A program made the translations under genes and the position numbers. Under the pieces are notes generated by a model. It was given only the letters and a program-made list of their open reading frames with translations. It made no database searches and was not told where the DNA came from. Shown here one piece after another: positions 44,663 through 56,299 of a stretch of DNA of 64,000 nucleotides; positions within the stretch are counted from its first letter, which is position 1; each line of letters begins with the position of its first letter. Origin of the DNA: Holothuria scabra (taxonomy: Eukaryota > Echinodermata > Holothuroidea > Aspidochirotida > Holothuriidae). The DNA lies in the NCBI GenBank assembly GCA_037179385.1, contig CM074185.1, positions 51,959,000 to 52,022,999 of the forward strand, written 5' to 3'.

Positions 44663-45682
44663 TTAAATTACAGTGTTTGTATTTCAGTTGTTTTCTCTGA
44701 AAGCCATTTCACCTTGAGCCAAAACATGAATGTAACCACACTGTTATAGGTTGATGTGACTAAGTAAGCTTCCTCCGTAGAAAATGGTAGGGATATGCGA
44801 CAAGGGGAAGCATTCAACGTCATGAAAACTTTGTTTTTCTTCAAAATAAAACAAAGTAGGTAATTTGAGTTGTACAACAAGAAAGTCGCACATTTATTTT
44901 GCAATTTTGCAATCGAATTTTAATTTAAAGGGAATAGATTTCAACATATAAAATCTCATCAATGGAACAAGCTGTGACAATGGAAGTTGGATGTATGTTG
45001 AAACTTCTAAGATACAGTTTTACTGTAGGCGCACATTTAGGTCACTGCGCTCCATTAAAAAAACGGTTACCATGTGATCTGTGATCTAATTTTGGACACT
45101 TTCCTTTTACATCAAATGGCTGTTTCCACCATTTTAGTTTGGCTGTTATTAAATTATTGTTGGTACTGTTATGGAAATTCAGACCCGCCCACCCACTCCA
45201 ACCACTTAGATAGTGGCAACCAATAAATCTGCAACTTTACTGTGGCACTACACTGTTTAAAATAATGTTATTTTATGGTAATACCGGCAGCTGGGATTCC
45301 AGTGCTCAACCTGTTATTTTACAATTGTGCTTATATCTAATACGGACGGTACCTATGAAGCCGCTTTTATTCCGTGACTCTAAAATATCCTTCAAATATT
45401 GTATTTAGGGATAAAATGGTTAAATACGTGGACTCACTTTAAAAGGGCCAATCCTCTCACCCCAGCTACAAACAATTCTTGTATATAGGGGTTTATCAAA
45501 ATTCTCAATTGGCTTAACTCTTTGATTGGCAGTTAATTCAAACAATGCAGAGTACTGAAGTTGATATTGCACGTCAAGAACTGTAATGAGAGTGTTTGAG
45601 TTTTTTTATACTAACACTGAAGCAATAAACTGAATTTGTGTCTGGATGGGGATGGATTCAGACAATTGTGGGAGGAGCTTAA

Positions 45683-45983
45683 AGGCCCTGTTCTCTCACC
45701 CAAACAGGACCAATTCTCCTAACCTTCCTACTGAAGCCCCTCCCACAATTGTCTGAAATTTATCCTCATCCAGACACAATCTCAGTTTATTGCCTCAGGG
45801 TAAGTATTGTAAAACTCAATTTATATAATCAAAACACTCTCAGTACCGTTCAAGCTATCTGATGTAAGCTTTGGCACTCTGCATTGTTTGAATTAGCTGT
45901 CCACCCCACCAAAGATCTGAACCAATTGAGAATTTGTGTACCCGGGTACCAAAATTGTAGTTTGGGATTAGAGGTTTGGTCCT
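45683..45983 (+). mobile_element. MITE, family 1, nested copy
   Basis: The element is 301 bp with ends AGGCCCTGTTCTCTCACC and the complement of AGGACCAAACCTCTAATCCC. TTAA lies at 45679-45682 and 45984-45987. It inserted into another member of its own family in the opposite orientation. Confidence 0.85.
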
Positions 45984-45999
45984 TTAAGTGAGGAAGTTA

Positions 46000-47230
46000 C
46001 ACTCTTAAAACGTTGGGTAAAATATCCGTTGGTTAAAGAAGTTTTTGAAATGTGTTGGTAAAACTTTGCCCAACTTTGGGGCTAATTGGTGCACTGTTTA
46101 AACGCTGGGCAAAGTTTTTGTTGAGTAAAAGTAATTGCCTAAGTGTTGGTCAATCTTTGCTCACATAATGGTTAAATTTCCCCTTCCATGCACGCGTATA
46201 CTGTAATATCCAACTGACTGGTCAAAATGACGATAAGATTTTATTCTACAGTTGAGCAAATTTTCGCTTTACCCACCTGTTGGGTAATTTTTTGCCAATT
46301 TGTTGGGTATATTGTTGGTTGCAGTGTTTTCACCAAACAACAGTACACTTGACCCGATTTGTCTCACAATTCTTCTCATAATCAGACATGGTACCATAAT
46401 CTGAAAATTCTCTTTGGCATCTTTTATATTGGCCAAACAGCTAAACTCGTACATTATTTTAGACCATGAAATCGATCTCTATTTCCATAAAATTCTTTAA
46501 ATAGTACTACGAACTAGAACATATTTGTATGAGATTCCATGATTCGTATTTGGCGCAAAACTGCTATTCAATGAGAGGTCAGGATCTGGGATATTCTCTT
46601 TCACGTCCGAATGAGCATTTATATATTATTATTTGAAACATTTCGGCATAACAAGAAACCTGTCTCATAACCATGATAACAGTGTATGACAGCTACGGAC
46701 CAGCTAATTCTCATGCTGCCCTTGTTGTGTTCATAATTATGCATTGATGAAAATACAATACTTCATCACATCATTTACACACATAATTTTACAGTGCCTT
46801 TTAAAAATGATAGTTTTGGACGTACTTATACGGAACTCAGTGACAAACCAAATAGGTTATTAAGCCAGGGTTTTTTAACTGGGACCGACCGGTTGCCATA
46901 ACCAGGGAGCTGTGCAGTGGCAGCTCCCTGCCATAACCTACAACCTAACATGTAAAGAAAGCACCAACGATTAAGGAAAAGGTGATTAACATATAACCAA
47001 CATTTGGTTAATGCATTTGCCCAACAGCTTAATAAAAGAAGTGCCCAACAAGTGGGTATGTTTTTAAATGCTAATTTACCAAACAGTTGGGAAATCTCCT
47101 GCCCAACAGTTGGGTTCAAACTTTACCAAATTTGGTTGGTTAAAGTTTTGCCCAACTGTTTAGGTTGTTGAACAGAGGCCCAGTGTTGGTCAAAAAATTG
47201 GGCAAAATTTGCCCACTTTTTTTAAGAGTG
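46000..47230. mobile_element. TA-duplicating non-autonomous element, CACTCTTAAAA ends
   Basis: The element is 1231 bp, flanked by TA (45998-45999 and 47231-47232). The interrupted MITE proves the pre-insertion site. Short perfect ends CACTCTTAAAA are followed by arms carrying many copies of CCAACTGTT/GTTGGGCAAA in mirrored orientation. No transposase is seen. TA duplication suggests Tc1/mariner-type mobilisation (inference). It contains a 28-bp CAGGGAG hairpin at 46903. Confidence 0.8.
46903..46930. repeat. 28-bp solo hairpin with 7-bp target duplication
   Basis: CAGGGAGCTG and its complement flank eight bases. Exact 7-bp direct repeats CCATAAC lie at 46896-46902 and 46931-46937. This is the clearest of the tiny CAGGGAG elements. 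Confidence 0.8.
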
Positions 47231-47274
47231 TAGGAGAATTGGTACTGGTTGGGGTAAGAGAATTCAGCCTTTAA

Positions 47275-48652
47275 GGTAAAGCTGTCTAATGCAAAACTGT
47301 AAAACAACGTTCGCTACCTGGAAGCCTATGACTGCCAGTGTTTTCACTGTAAAATTACATATCTCTTTAACAGTGCACATGACCTACATTTCCAGCAATT
47401 GTCAATAAAATAAAAAACTACGCACACAACATGGATCACTTTGGCCATATAACGAAAGGATCCAACAAAATTCAAGAAACTGAAACCCGTGCTATAAAAA
47501 TACCTCGGATAGGGAATAGTCATGGCCTAGTGAACCACACATTTTCTAACACCTCCTTTGCAAAAGTTCGAAAATATAGGATACATCTTACCGTATATAT
47601 TTACAACTGAATAATGAGTTTATCCGTGATAGTTCCACGGTATCACATTTGTTTATCCATAAGTCTACAATCAGAAGACTAACATCATACGTACCTTTTA
47701 CTGTCCAATGGCCCAGCTAAGTTGAAATTCACATCAATGTATTGGCAATACACCTATATACTCTCCGATTGCAGTAGAGCGATTAAGCTGTTATAAGAAC
47801 GATTTGTCATCAAATTTGCATAGGCTCACCAAGATATCAAATACCAAATCAATACATAAAGCTGTATTCTCGTTTCTATAGTAACACGAAGAAGCCTCAG
47901 AATTATTGATTTACCAACTCTTTGCCTCCCGCAAATAATCAAGTTTATCCGATACATATACGCAGACATTAAAATCAAATCGTAAATTGAAATTAAAGGT
48001 CGTCAGCAGCGAGTTCGTCAGCGTAGCTTTATGTTTCTAATTAATATAACACTGTGTAAAGAAGAGCATGTTACTCTCTGAAGTTTCAATGACTATGAGT
48101 TACAGTTAAGGCACGAAGGAAGCTCCTTTTGTCTTTGTGCGAAAATTTCACGGCATACACTCAAATCAATTCCCTTCTCAAACACAGTGAGATCAATCAG
48201 TGCTATCTGAATGCCAAGACAACCCCAGTGTTTTCAAACATTTTACCCTTTGTAATAAATATTTACCTGGTCGTGATTGCCATCCAGTAACTTGAGCTTT
48301 CTTCTCCGTGCCTACAGACGGAAAATTGTGGTAATTAATAGGCCCGCTATCTTAATTCCATTTTAAGGTGAACAATTCCGTATTGTTCTTCCTCCTCGAA
48401 TTTAAAGACAAGTGTGAAATACAATCTGGATGTAGAATGCCACAAATTGAATGAAGTAAACGCTTGAATAATTTTTGGTAAACTTGAGTCGAGGTGTCCT
48501 CAGAGGGTCACGAAAAATGAACCAACCGAAAGACAAACGGGTAAGACAAACGTAAAAAAAAATGTTACCATGGATATGGTTTGTTAGACCAAACCCTTCT
48601 CTTGATTCCATGACTGCGTAGCAGGTCAGCCGTCGGTATACCCATTGCTAAA
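47275..48652. other. Non-coding stretch
   Basis: No gene or bounded repeat is recognised. It lacks the TACAGTA enrichment of the first half. Confidence 0.4.
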
Positions 48653-49482
48653 TCCAGGGAGTTGCAACAGACTCAATCATACTTCATAATTTTATGGGAA
48701 AGTAGAATATCTGCAGCTGGAGGCGACTGCAGTGTTTACTCTAATTTATAGGTGGTCATAGATATTATGAACTTCACCCATATTGAAACCTTTATGCTGT
48801 TTCCGTTTTGCACAACAAATGGGCCCTGAAACGAGCTAAATTTTACCTGTTTTCGGCGCTTAACTTGCCATAACTTTGAAACAACAGATCACAGAGATTT
48901 ACTTCGAACGGTACAAAAAAGTATAACATAAGGACTTTTCAGAAATATATGTCAGAGAAGCAGGGAATCCGACTTTTGAACCGTCATTTTTTGCTCCAAA
49001 ATATCAATTTTTCACAGTTTCTCGCAAAACGTCAAGTAAGTATCCCGGTTTTACAAGTTTTTAAATCTTGACGTCATTGCCCTAATTGGAACGGAAAACG
49101 AAAGAAGACAAAATTTTCTTTCAACTGATATAAAAAGCGATGCGATTGGTCTAAATTAGAGACCGTTACTTTTACAATCCAATCAAATTTTGTTTTCTAA
49201 CTTTGAAGGTGACGTGCTGTATTTTAAGCCTCTGTAAAACGCTTAACATACATACATACATACATACATACATACATACATACATACATACATACATACA
49301 TACATACATACATACATACATACATACATACATACATACATACATACATACATACATACATACATACATACATACATACATACATACATACATACATACA
49401 TACATACATACATACATACATACATACATACATACATACATACATACATACATACACTGTGTATACACTGGCAACTCCCTGG
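48653..49482. mobile_element. Possible CAGGGAGTTG-ended element carrying an ACAT microsatellite
   Basis: It begins CAGGGAGTTGCAAC and ends GGCAACTCCCTG in inverted orientation, about 830 bp apart. The flanking octamers GCTAAATC and GAATAATC agree only partly, so the duplication is uncertain. No coding capacity is seen. It would be the longer relative of the solo hairpins at 35.7, 40.2 and 46.9 kb. Confidence 0.5.
49246..49456. repeat. (ACAT)n microsatellite, about 53 units
   Basis: The run of the 4-bp unit is nearly perfect over about 210 bp. It produces long Tyr-Val-Cys-Met and His-Thr-Tyr-Ile repeat ORFs on both strands, which are artefacts. Confidence 0.98.
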
Positions 49483-49866
49483 AATAATCCTACTGTTTAC
49501 TCTTACAGCAAATTCGTACAGGGAAAACCGCAATACATCCTGTGTGCGGCAGCAGCATTTATTTCTCCTGTACGGACCGTTTTTTGAAAAAAGGGTTTCA
49601 ATATACTTTTCTACGCCGCTATGCAACGCCTCCGAAACATGTTTTCCAAGGACTTTTGTTTTTATAGGGACCGAGTTACTTCTGACTTTCTTAAGCAACT
49701 CTTGACAGAAAGCCATTTTATGCTTTCGATCGTCATATTTCGGGCTACTAAAGGTCATAGAGCAGACCCTCGCACTTATTTTAAAGCAACAGCTAAATAT
49801 CAAAATTTCCTTCTTTTTTCTCTTCAAAGTATCTTTCATCGTATTTTTAGACTTGAATAATGCATA

Positions 49867-49995
49867 TTCATGTAAAATAAGCAGTGAATTTTACATTTAA
49901 AGAGAAAAGTGTTATCACGTGATCCTCAATAGCCAATCATGATATAGGGCAATCTACTAGGCTTCCGTAGGTTACGAGGTGGCTGCTCTTGCCCT
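49867..49995 (-). mobile_element. MITE family 2, partial copy
   Basis: It ends GTGGCTGCTCTTGCCC before TTAA (49996-49999), with CACGTGATCCTCAATAGCCAATCATGA as the internal block. It lies tail to tail with the next copy. Confidence 0.65.
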
Positions 49996-50007
49996 TTAAG
50001 TTAGAGG

Positions 50008-50252
50008 AAATACAGTCGTTTCAAGATGAAGTATAGTAGACTGATCTGCTTCGGGATTGGTTCATGAGAGTCATGTGATAATATTTTCTTCTCCTCAAAC
50101 ATGAATTTTACTAGAAGTAACTGCTTTCCTCTCCGTAACATGCAATATTGAAGCCTTAAAATATTATGAAAGATACTCTGGGGAGAAATAAGAAGAAAAT
50201 TATTAGATCAATAGTTGTGACTCGGGAGTTTAGGAAGGTTGTCTTTATTTTT
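50008..50252 (+). mobile_element. MITE family 2 copy
   Basis: Internal blocks TTTCAAGATGAAGTATAGTAGA, AGTCATGTGATAATATTTTC, TAGAAGTAACTG and GAGAAATAAGAAGA match 8230-8485. The left terminal bases are missing. Confidence 0.65.
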
Positions 50253-50408
50253 AAGTTTGAGAGAATCGTGTATGTTTAAATCGTGATATCTTCGTGTTGA
50301 AAGAGAAATCTGGAATGAAAATTCAAAAGTTATCGACTGACTTAGAAACACACTTTTCTACGGCAGCTATAAATTTCAGTTAGCAACCTAAACTCTAAAA
50401 AATATTAG

Positions 50409-50650
50409 GTGAAATTTCACCCGGAGATTCCGTGCCAGTGTAGCACCCACACAATCCTGGTTAATTCAATCAGAAATTTTTATATTCAAGTTAACGAAGA
50501 AACTGGTTGTAAACTAGAAGAATAACCAGTTATTTGGTTAAATTCACCAAAGTAATGGCTAATGTGACCATCATTTGATTGATTCCCTGGTAAGAAATAT
50601 AACCAGGATTGTGTAGGTGCTATATCAACACGGACCTGGTGAAATTTCAC
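50409..50650. mobile_element. MITE with self-palindromic GTGAAATTTCAC ends, 242 bp
   Basis: Inverted arms of about 55 bp start GTGAAATTTCAC on both sides and share CACMCACACAATCCTGGTTA. A diverged relative is visible at about 61795-61915. The target duplication is not clear. Confidence 0.7.
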
Positions 50651-52683
50651 TATACGTTTTTGTTTTCCCGAGAGCGAAGACCTATGGACTCATTCAGACA
50701 AGACTTTTGCAAAACATGTGTAGGATCGTGCATTTTAGTGTTGGCGAATACTACGGACTCATCGACTTTCTTAACGTTGGTACACAAGTACTACACGACT
50801 ACATCATTGTTCACTGTCTGAAGCCAATGACCGGCTTTATCGAAAACTGGTTTTGATGACTCAGCCAGACGAGACCATTTTTAACGTGGGCAATTGTGTG
50901 CTCTATTTCTACAAACATAGTATTGTTTGCAATTGAAGAAAAAAACCGAACACTTTGTAGTCTGTTTGATTCGTTTTATACATTTTATGATAACAGATTT
51001 TTACTCCATAGTTCAAACTTTGAGGAACAGCAACGTTTGATGGGAGAAATATTTTTACCTCCTTTGAAATGATGCTAACCTTCACTGGGCATTGAGTTAC
51101 GTAATAGGTATCTATCGAGTTTCAAACGAGATTTAGAACGTTTAGAAGCCGAGAGAAAGCTTATAAGAAAGGCATATGCGTTAGCACTTTAGGGGAAGGC
51201 TTCATCCCCTCAGCATGTATTTAAAGGCCTTCTGGTGGCTTTTCACCGGGTTTTGCAAAGAAAGAAATATGCCAAACCGTGTCCTTTAAACCCTGACGCA
51301 ATTCCTTTCCCTAACTCAAGATATCTGCATTACTTTATAAATTTTTATCTTCCGAACGTTTATGCTATTGAAATGAATTTTTCGCTTTCTAAAAAAGAAT
51401 TTTTTTTCTGCATATCTTGAAGTTGATTAATTTTGTCTCCGGAATATGCCCTAAATTATCCTTTCGGGAAACGTTTCACAATTCAGTTGTGATTTAGAGT
51501 GTAAGCAGTTTCCCACAATAGACGACTGCGGTACTTTGCTTTATTCCTCGTATTCGTGGTAACAGGTTGGTTCATTTAAATTTGACCAAGTATTTTAATG
51601 TGTTTTCTTCTAGTCCTTCAGCGCACGACTACGGTACCTATATTGCAAGGGAAATCTTGGTATGCGCACTGTTTTACGGGAAATTTCCTAACTGTCTATA
51701 ACGACAGCGCTAATCTCTAACCTTATCCTTAATTCTTAAAAAATGGATGCAATACAATAACAACAACTTTTTTGTTATCTCCAGCCAATCAAAGAAGTCC
51801 TTGATTAACAGTGTGCATCGCTTTCGGTAGACGATGTTACCGTGCGAAGTAATTATAGGCAGACAATATAGTAGCCAAACTAGTATTGAACTATAACCTG
51901 ATAACGTACCGTCCATATATGTCAGAATATTTATGTCTATCATAAACCAGCACTCAAGTTAAGGAAAAAATCTTCAAAAACATCTTTCTAAAAAAAAGTA
52001 CAAACGAATTTTGAACACTGCACTCCAATATAAGTATAAGAATGGGTAGTAAAATACCGCTTCGCTTGAGTTATGCTGCATAAACCGTCCACGTATAGTT
52101 TAAATATGTGGATTTCTGAGGTATATGGTATGCAAATATTTGCTTTTTTCCAGAACAAGAATTGTTTAAAGCACTTGGTACTTAAGAGCTTTTGCGTTAT
52201 GTTGACAAAATTGTCTGCACATAACCCCTCAATAGCAGGCCTATAGTCTCAGTTTACAAAGGCTTATGGAGTAGGTTCAAGAAATTCATGATATTTTTAA
52301 CACCAGTTGAAATCTACTAACATGTTGATAACACGCAATTGGTTGAAAACCTATGATCTGACTGACTTAATTGCTGAAATGGCACTGAATAATACCGTAA
52401 TTAAAAACTACAATTATTTATAACGCATTTATGACCAAACACTTTTCTAACCCTGACCACGAAAACTGAAATTTGTCACGTTTTAAGCAACTCTAAGCTA
52501 GGTAGTGATATATGAGTGTAGTAAGGTTAACTGGAAGCATTACGGGGCTATGATTTGCTTCAAATTCGTCAGAATTCAATCGATATTCCAACTCAATATA
52601 CCCCTTTTGGTTGTAAACAGTTCAATCTTCAAGCTTAATCTTGAGTTTCTCTACTGCGCCTAAGTATAATTGAATATCTGGTA
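50651..52683. other. Non-coding stretch
   Basis: No gene or bounded repeat is recognised. The ORFs of 61-79 residues lack support. Confidence 0.4.
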
Positions 52684-54292
52684 CACTGTTAAAAATTTCT
52701 GTAAATTAACAGACTTTTTTTAACTTAAACTTTTTGTATTTTACTTTTATAGAGATTTTTCTGTATCTTTACAGACACTTTGTATTGCTACAATAAAAAA
52801 GGTTGTTTAACATGTATTTTCTGTTTATTTGAAAAACCATTTCTATCTGCTTTTTTTACCAAATTTTACTGCTTTGTAAAAATTTTCTGTAAATTTACAG
52901 AAATTTTAACAGTATTTTGTATTTTTTTTTATTTCACATGAATATACTGTCATTTAACAAACATTCATTTTGTTTTTAAGCTGAAAAAGAAACAAAAACA
53001 AGCCCAAAACAAACAAATAAGAAATAGCCAGAAAATTTTCAATATATAACATGCATCGTTCTGCGAAGTTTCAGTTAAAAAAAAAAATTGGCAAATTAAT
53101 GGCCCTATTTGAAAATTAACTTTCATTTATTATAAAAGCATACTTAGTTATTACGTTCTTAGTTATAAATATCATACAACTGGTGTTTTGACACACATTT
53201 TTAAGTAAAAAGAAATTGTAAGGCCCTAATTTCAGAGCACTGACAATTGGTATACTGATGTCAACTCATCGCCACTGGCGCTCATGCACTTGATCGGAGC
53301 AAAATAAAAACGTTTCACAAATTTACTTGAAAGAGTGTAAATTTACCACTTTATGACGTAAATCTCATTTTGCATAAATGGGTGGAGCTTATTTTGTAGG
53401 CATTTTCCTAACAAAATGATTGCTGTTGCTTTGAATAATATTTTCTTTGGCGTTTTTTAATCAGGAAGTGATAAACTTATTGTTTACCTTGTCTGAAAAT
53501 GTTTGCAACCAATGTATTTGCATTCTTTGTCATATTTATTTTAAAGGCAATTATTATATCGTACAAAAAATGTGACTTTCCAATTACAAAGTTCCTAGAG
53601 GTAGCAGTTTACTTGACAACAATATGACAACAAATCATCTTCAATGTGTTTTGATTGGCCCTTTGCCAGAGGGTCGGGAGGACTTTAGAAAAAGTGTTTT
53701 GATTGAAAACATTCTGGGCATGACGTTAAACTGCATCCAGGTTGTGGCTTGTGTTCTATTCAGCCAGTCTAGAGCAGACCACTCAGTGTTTGTCCTTTGG
53801 AGGGCGTTCTTGTCCATTTGGGACGTTAAGCTCCTTAAGGGAGCAGAACTCCTCCGGGAGTAATCGTTTGGTTTTCGCCCCTTGGCTCTTCGCCAGAGAG
53901 TCGTGGGGACTTTTAGAAAAAAAGTTTTGATTGAAAACAACTTCGCAACGACACTTTACGTTGATATGCAAGTACCTGATATACGTAATGGTAAAGTGTA
54001 TGTAACGTAATAACATATGAAAAGTAAAAAAGCAATATTATAATAAATATTACAACGTTGGGAATAAAACAGCTGTAAATTCACATAAAATTAAGGTTTA
54101 CAAAACAGAACAATTCTGTAATTCGATTTTACAGTAAACTTTTGTAAACTAATTTACATGCAACAACTGTAAAGAAAAAACAAACCCTTAATGTTTTTTC
54201 ATGATTTAAACATGTAAAAGAAAACATTATTTGGTTGGAAAAAAATTTGCCATAAAAATAATGTAAATTTACAGAAATTTTTTTTAACAGTG
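52684..54292. mobile_element. TA-duplicating non-autonomous element, CACTGTTAAAAA ends, 1609 bp
   Basis: The left end is CACTGTTAAAAATTTCTGTA and the right end is its near complement. TA lies at 52682-52683 and 54293-54294. Motifs of the type TTTCTGTAAATTTACAG recur internally near both ends. There is no transposase. It shares terminal sequence CACTSTTAAAA with the element at 46000-47230. Repeats of the CTTTGCCAGAGGGTC type lie at 53640-53910. Confidence 0.8.
53640..53910 (+). repeat. Dispersed CTTTGCCAGAGGGTCG repeat
   Basis: Two similar segments (53658-53710 and 53880-53935) share GCCAGAGNGTCGNGNGGACTTT and TTTTGATTGAAAACA. Related sequence appears at 54660-54745 and, reversed, at 56130-56200. 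Probably an old interspersed repeat. Confidence 0.55.
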
Positions 54293-54325
54293 TATCTTTT
54301 CATTCCAGTCAATCGTATAGACAGA

Positions 54326-54560
54326 CTACTGCATGGTCAAGTGGTTAGACCGATCATTCCGCGACTCGCATCAAGGAGGTCTAGAGTTCGAATCTTGGCC
54401 GGGTCATACTTGTGCTTGGTGCACAGCAAAAACAATGGAGTAGGGGGGGGGGCAAGCCACTGAGCCACAACTGAAAAAGGGTACTTTCTAGGCCGACTTA
54501 AACCAATCGGTTAGAAACTGGATGGACCGTAAACCTCTATCCAACTAACATTTAACTATC
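54326..54560 (+). mobile_element. tRNA-derived SINE
   Basis: The A box is TGGTCAAGTGGTTAGAC (54334-54350) and the B box is GAGTTCGAATC (54384-54394). The body carries GCCACTGAGCCACAACTGAAAAA and a tail of CTAACTATC-like repeats. The head resembles a tRNA without proper stem pairing. It sits 33 bp beyond the TA element. Confidence 0.75.
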
Positions 54561-54902
54561 CCCCAATCTAAATGGAACGGAACCACGCCCATTACCTATA
54601 GGCTTACTTATGGTGAAGAGGTATGAAGATCAAGAACCATGATTAGTCTTGCTATTGGTGACTTAGCTCCTTGGAGGTAGAACTCCAGAAATACGGTAAC
54701 TTTTGGCTTCGACCTTGGACTCTTTGCCAGAGAACTTTACAATGGACGTCACCTGCGGAGTGGACTAGGTTTTTTTCAGTCCCCCTTTAAGGCTTCACAA
54801 ACCTGGGAATATGACTGAGTAAGAAACATGTCTCACAGTCTGCTACGCTGGCAAAGTACTAAACAATGGTCATGATGTTTCAGTTCACTGCCTAGCATGT
54901 AC

Positions 54903-54985
54903 ATCCCTTCTGGGCCTTTCGGCTAAGATCATGCATGTGTAATATCTGTTCTTTTCATCCATTCTAGAACGGAGTCATGTAATAA
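54903..54985 (+). repeat. U2 snRNA-like sequence (U2-derived SINE or pseudogene)
   Basis: CTTCTGGGCCTTTCGGCTAAGATC followed by GTGTAATATCTGTTCTT matches the conserved 5' domain of U2 snRNA (family knowledge), including the branch-point-recognition neighbourhood in part. After the match the sequence runs into TTTTCATCCATTCTAGAACGG and an AATAAATAAATAAA tail, which is not U2. A second copy at 56300-56380 shares the same non-U2 extension. It is therefore an interspersed element and not a functional snRNA gene. Confidence 0.7.
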
Positions 54986-55124
54986 ATAAATAAAGTTTGG
55001 AAACGTATAGGAATAACCGTGCATGATTTATTTGAGACATACATGATTTAGCAGACAGTCAGTAAGGGTGTAAGAGGTGCATACGTATTATAACCGAATG
55101 TGAAGGAGGAAGTGTATTGGGTTG

Positions 55125-55233
55125 GTTAGTCAGTCAGTCAGTCAGTCAGTCAGTCAGTCAGTCAGTCAGTCAGTCAGTCAGTCAGTCAGTCAGTCAGTCA
55201 GTCAGTCAGTCAGTCAGTCAGTTAGTTAGTTAG
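55125..55233. repeat. (GTCA)n microsatellite
   Basis: A nearly perfect tandem run of about 27 units ends in GTTA variants and is followed by a SINE-tail-like GCCGTAAAATTCCATCTAACTATAACTAAC. Confidence 0.95.
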
Positions 55234-56029
55234 AATGTATTATATAGTGTGCCGTAAAATTCCATCTAACTATAACTAACTCGATATTGTTCAAAGTTTA
55301 AATTTATTTTCAAATATGGTCAAGTTCAAGTTTGGTTTCTCTTTAGTCTCCTCTTACGACAGCGGAAAACAAGGTGGGCATATTCTACAACCCCGAGCCT
55401 AAACGGGAGAAGTGGATATGAGAATATTCAACTATGCCGCTAGGCTATGTCAGAAAGTCTTGGCTATATAAATATAACCATGCTAGGCTAAAATTCAGAG
55501 AACCGTATTTAGTAACCAGTTTCATTGATCCTTGTTACTAACAACTGCAATTGTATGCATCAGTCAAGTGTTATTCTCTTCATCGTGGGCGTGAGAAGAG
55601 CGGGGATATAGAAATAGGCTATTATACCATAAAAAAAATTAAACCCTGTGATTTTCAGTATGGATTCCGAATTAATCGTTCCAAAGCAACCGGGCAATGA
55701 CGATATACACAGGGGATTCACTGGAAATACTAAAACCGTTATATTCATTAGTGATATTCGCTGGTCTTTTTTTTCTTCCTTTTTCTTTTTCTCGGAAAAA
55801 GTACATCTATGACACCCACCAATGATACTTGCCAATAACATCTCTTTGTTCCAGTTTTCATGAAGGCACTGACCACATTTTAGCTCCCCATGGGACGGGA
55901 TGTTTTAAGTCACATCCTCAAAGACAGTCGCCTTCGTAACACTTCTGTTGTCTGTGCCTGCGGTACCCTTAGTCTGTAGCCCTCAGTTGGTTTTTCTCCG
56001 AAGATAAGATGAACAAAAACACTGTCTGC
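55234..56029. other. Non-coding stretch
   Basis: No gene is recognised. A 93-residue minus-strand ORF (55560-55841) contains a Lys/Glu run from simple sequence and is unsupported. Confidence 0.4.
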
Positions 56030-56210
56030 CACGCGAGCTATAGAACGGTGAGGAATCCTTCATCTTTATCCGCTTAACAGATATGACCCAGCTACATGAG
56101 TGGGCGCACGCCCCCCTTTTGACTGAATAGTGTATTTTTCTTTTCCCAAAGTCCTCCCGACCCTCTGGCAAAGGGCCGTTCGGCGAAACCAAACTTGATA
56201 CTGCTTCCCG
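56030..56210 (-). repeat. Dispersed CTTTGCCAGAGGGTCG repeat, reverse copy
   Basis: On the minus strand it reads GGCCCTTTGCCAGAGGGTCGG then GAGGACTTTGGGAAAAG, matching 53658-53710 and 53885-53910. Confidence 0.5.
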
Positions 56211-56299
56211 AAGAAGCTATTCGTCCACTGACTTAAGGACAACACTTGATCAACCTCACGGCCTTAAGACCATTTACATTACTGGTCTGCCATGCATGG

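Larger units (their letters stand above)
45443..47270 (-). mobile_element. MITE, family 1, host of two nested insertions
   Basis: The outer copy lies in reverse orientation in three pieces: 45443-45682, 45988-45999 with the duplicated bases, and 47231-47270. TTAA flanks it at 45439-45442 and 47271-47274. The pieces rejoin into a normal family-1 sequence once the insertions at 45683-45983 (TTAA) and 46000-47230 (TA) are removed. Confidence 0.8.

Noticed and set aside
49243..49839. 198-codon minus-strand ORF
   Set aside because: Its C-terminal third is the translated ACAT microsatellite. The rest has no recognisable features.
54903..54960. Functional U2 snRNA gene
   Set aside because: Only the 5' domain matches, with substitutions, and the sequence then diverges into an element shared with another locus.
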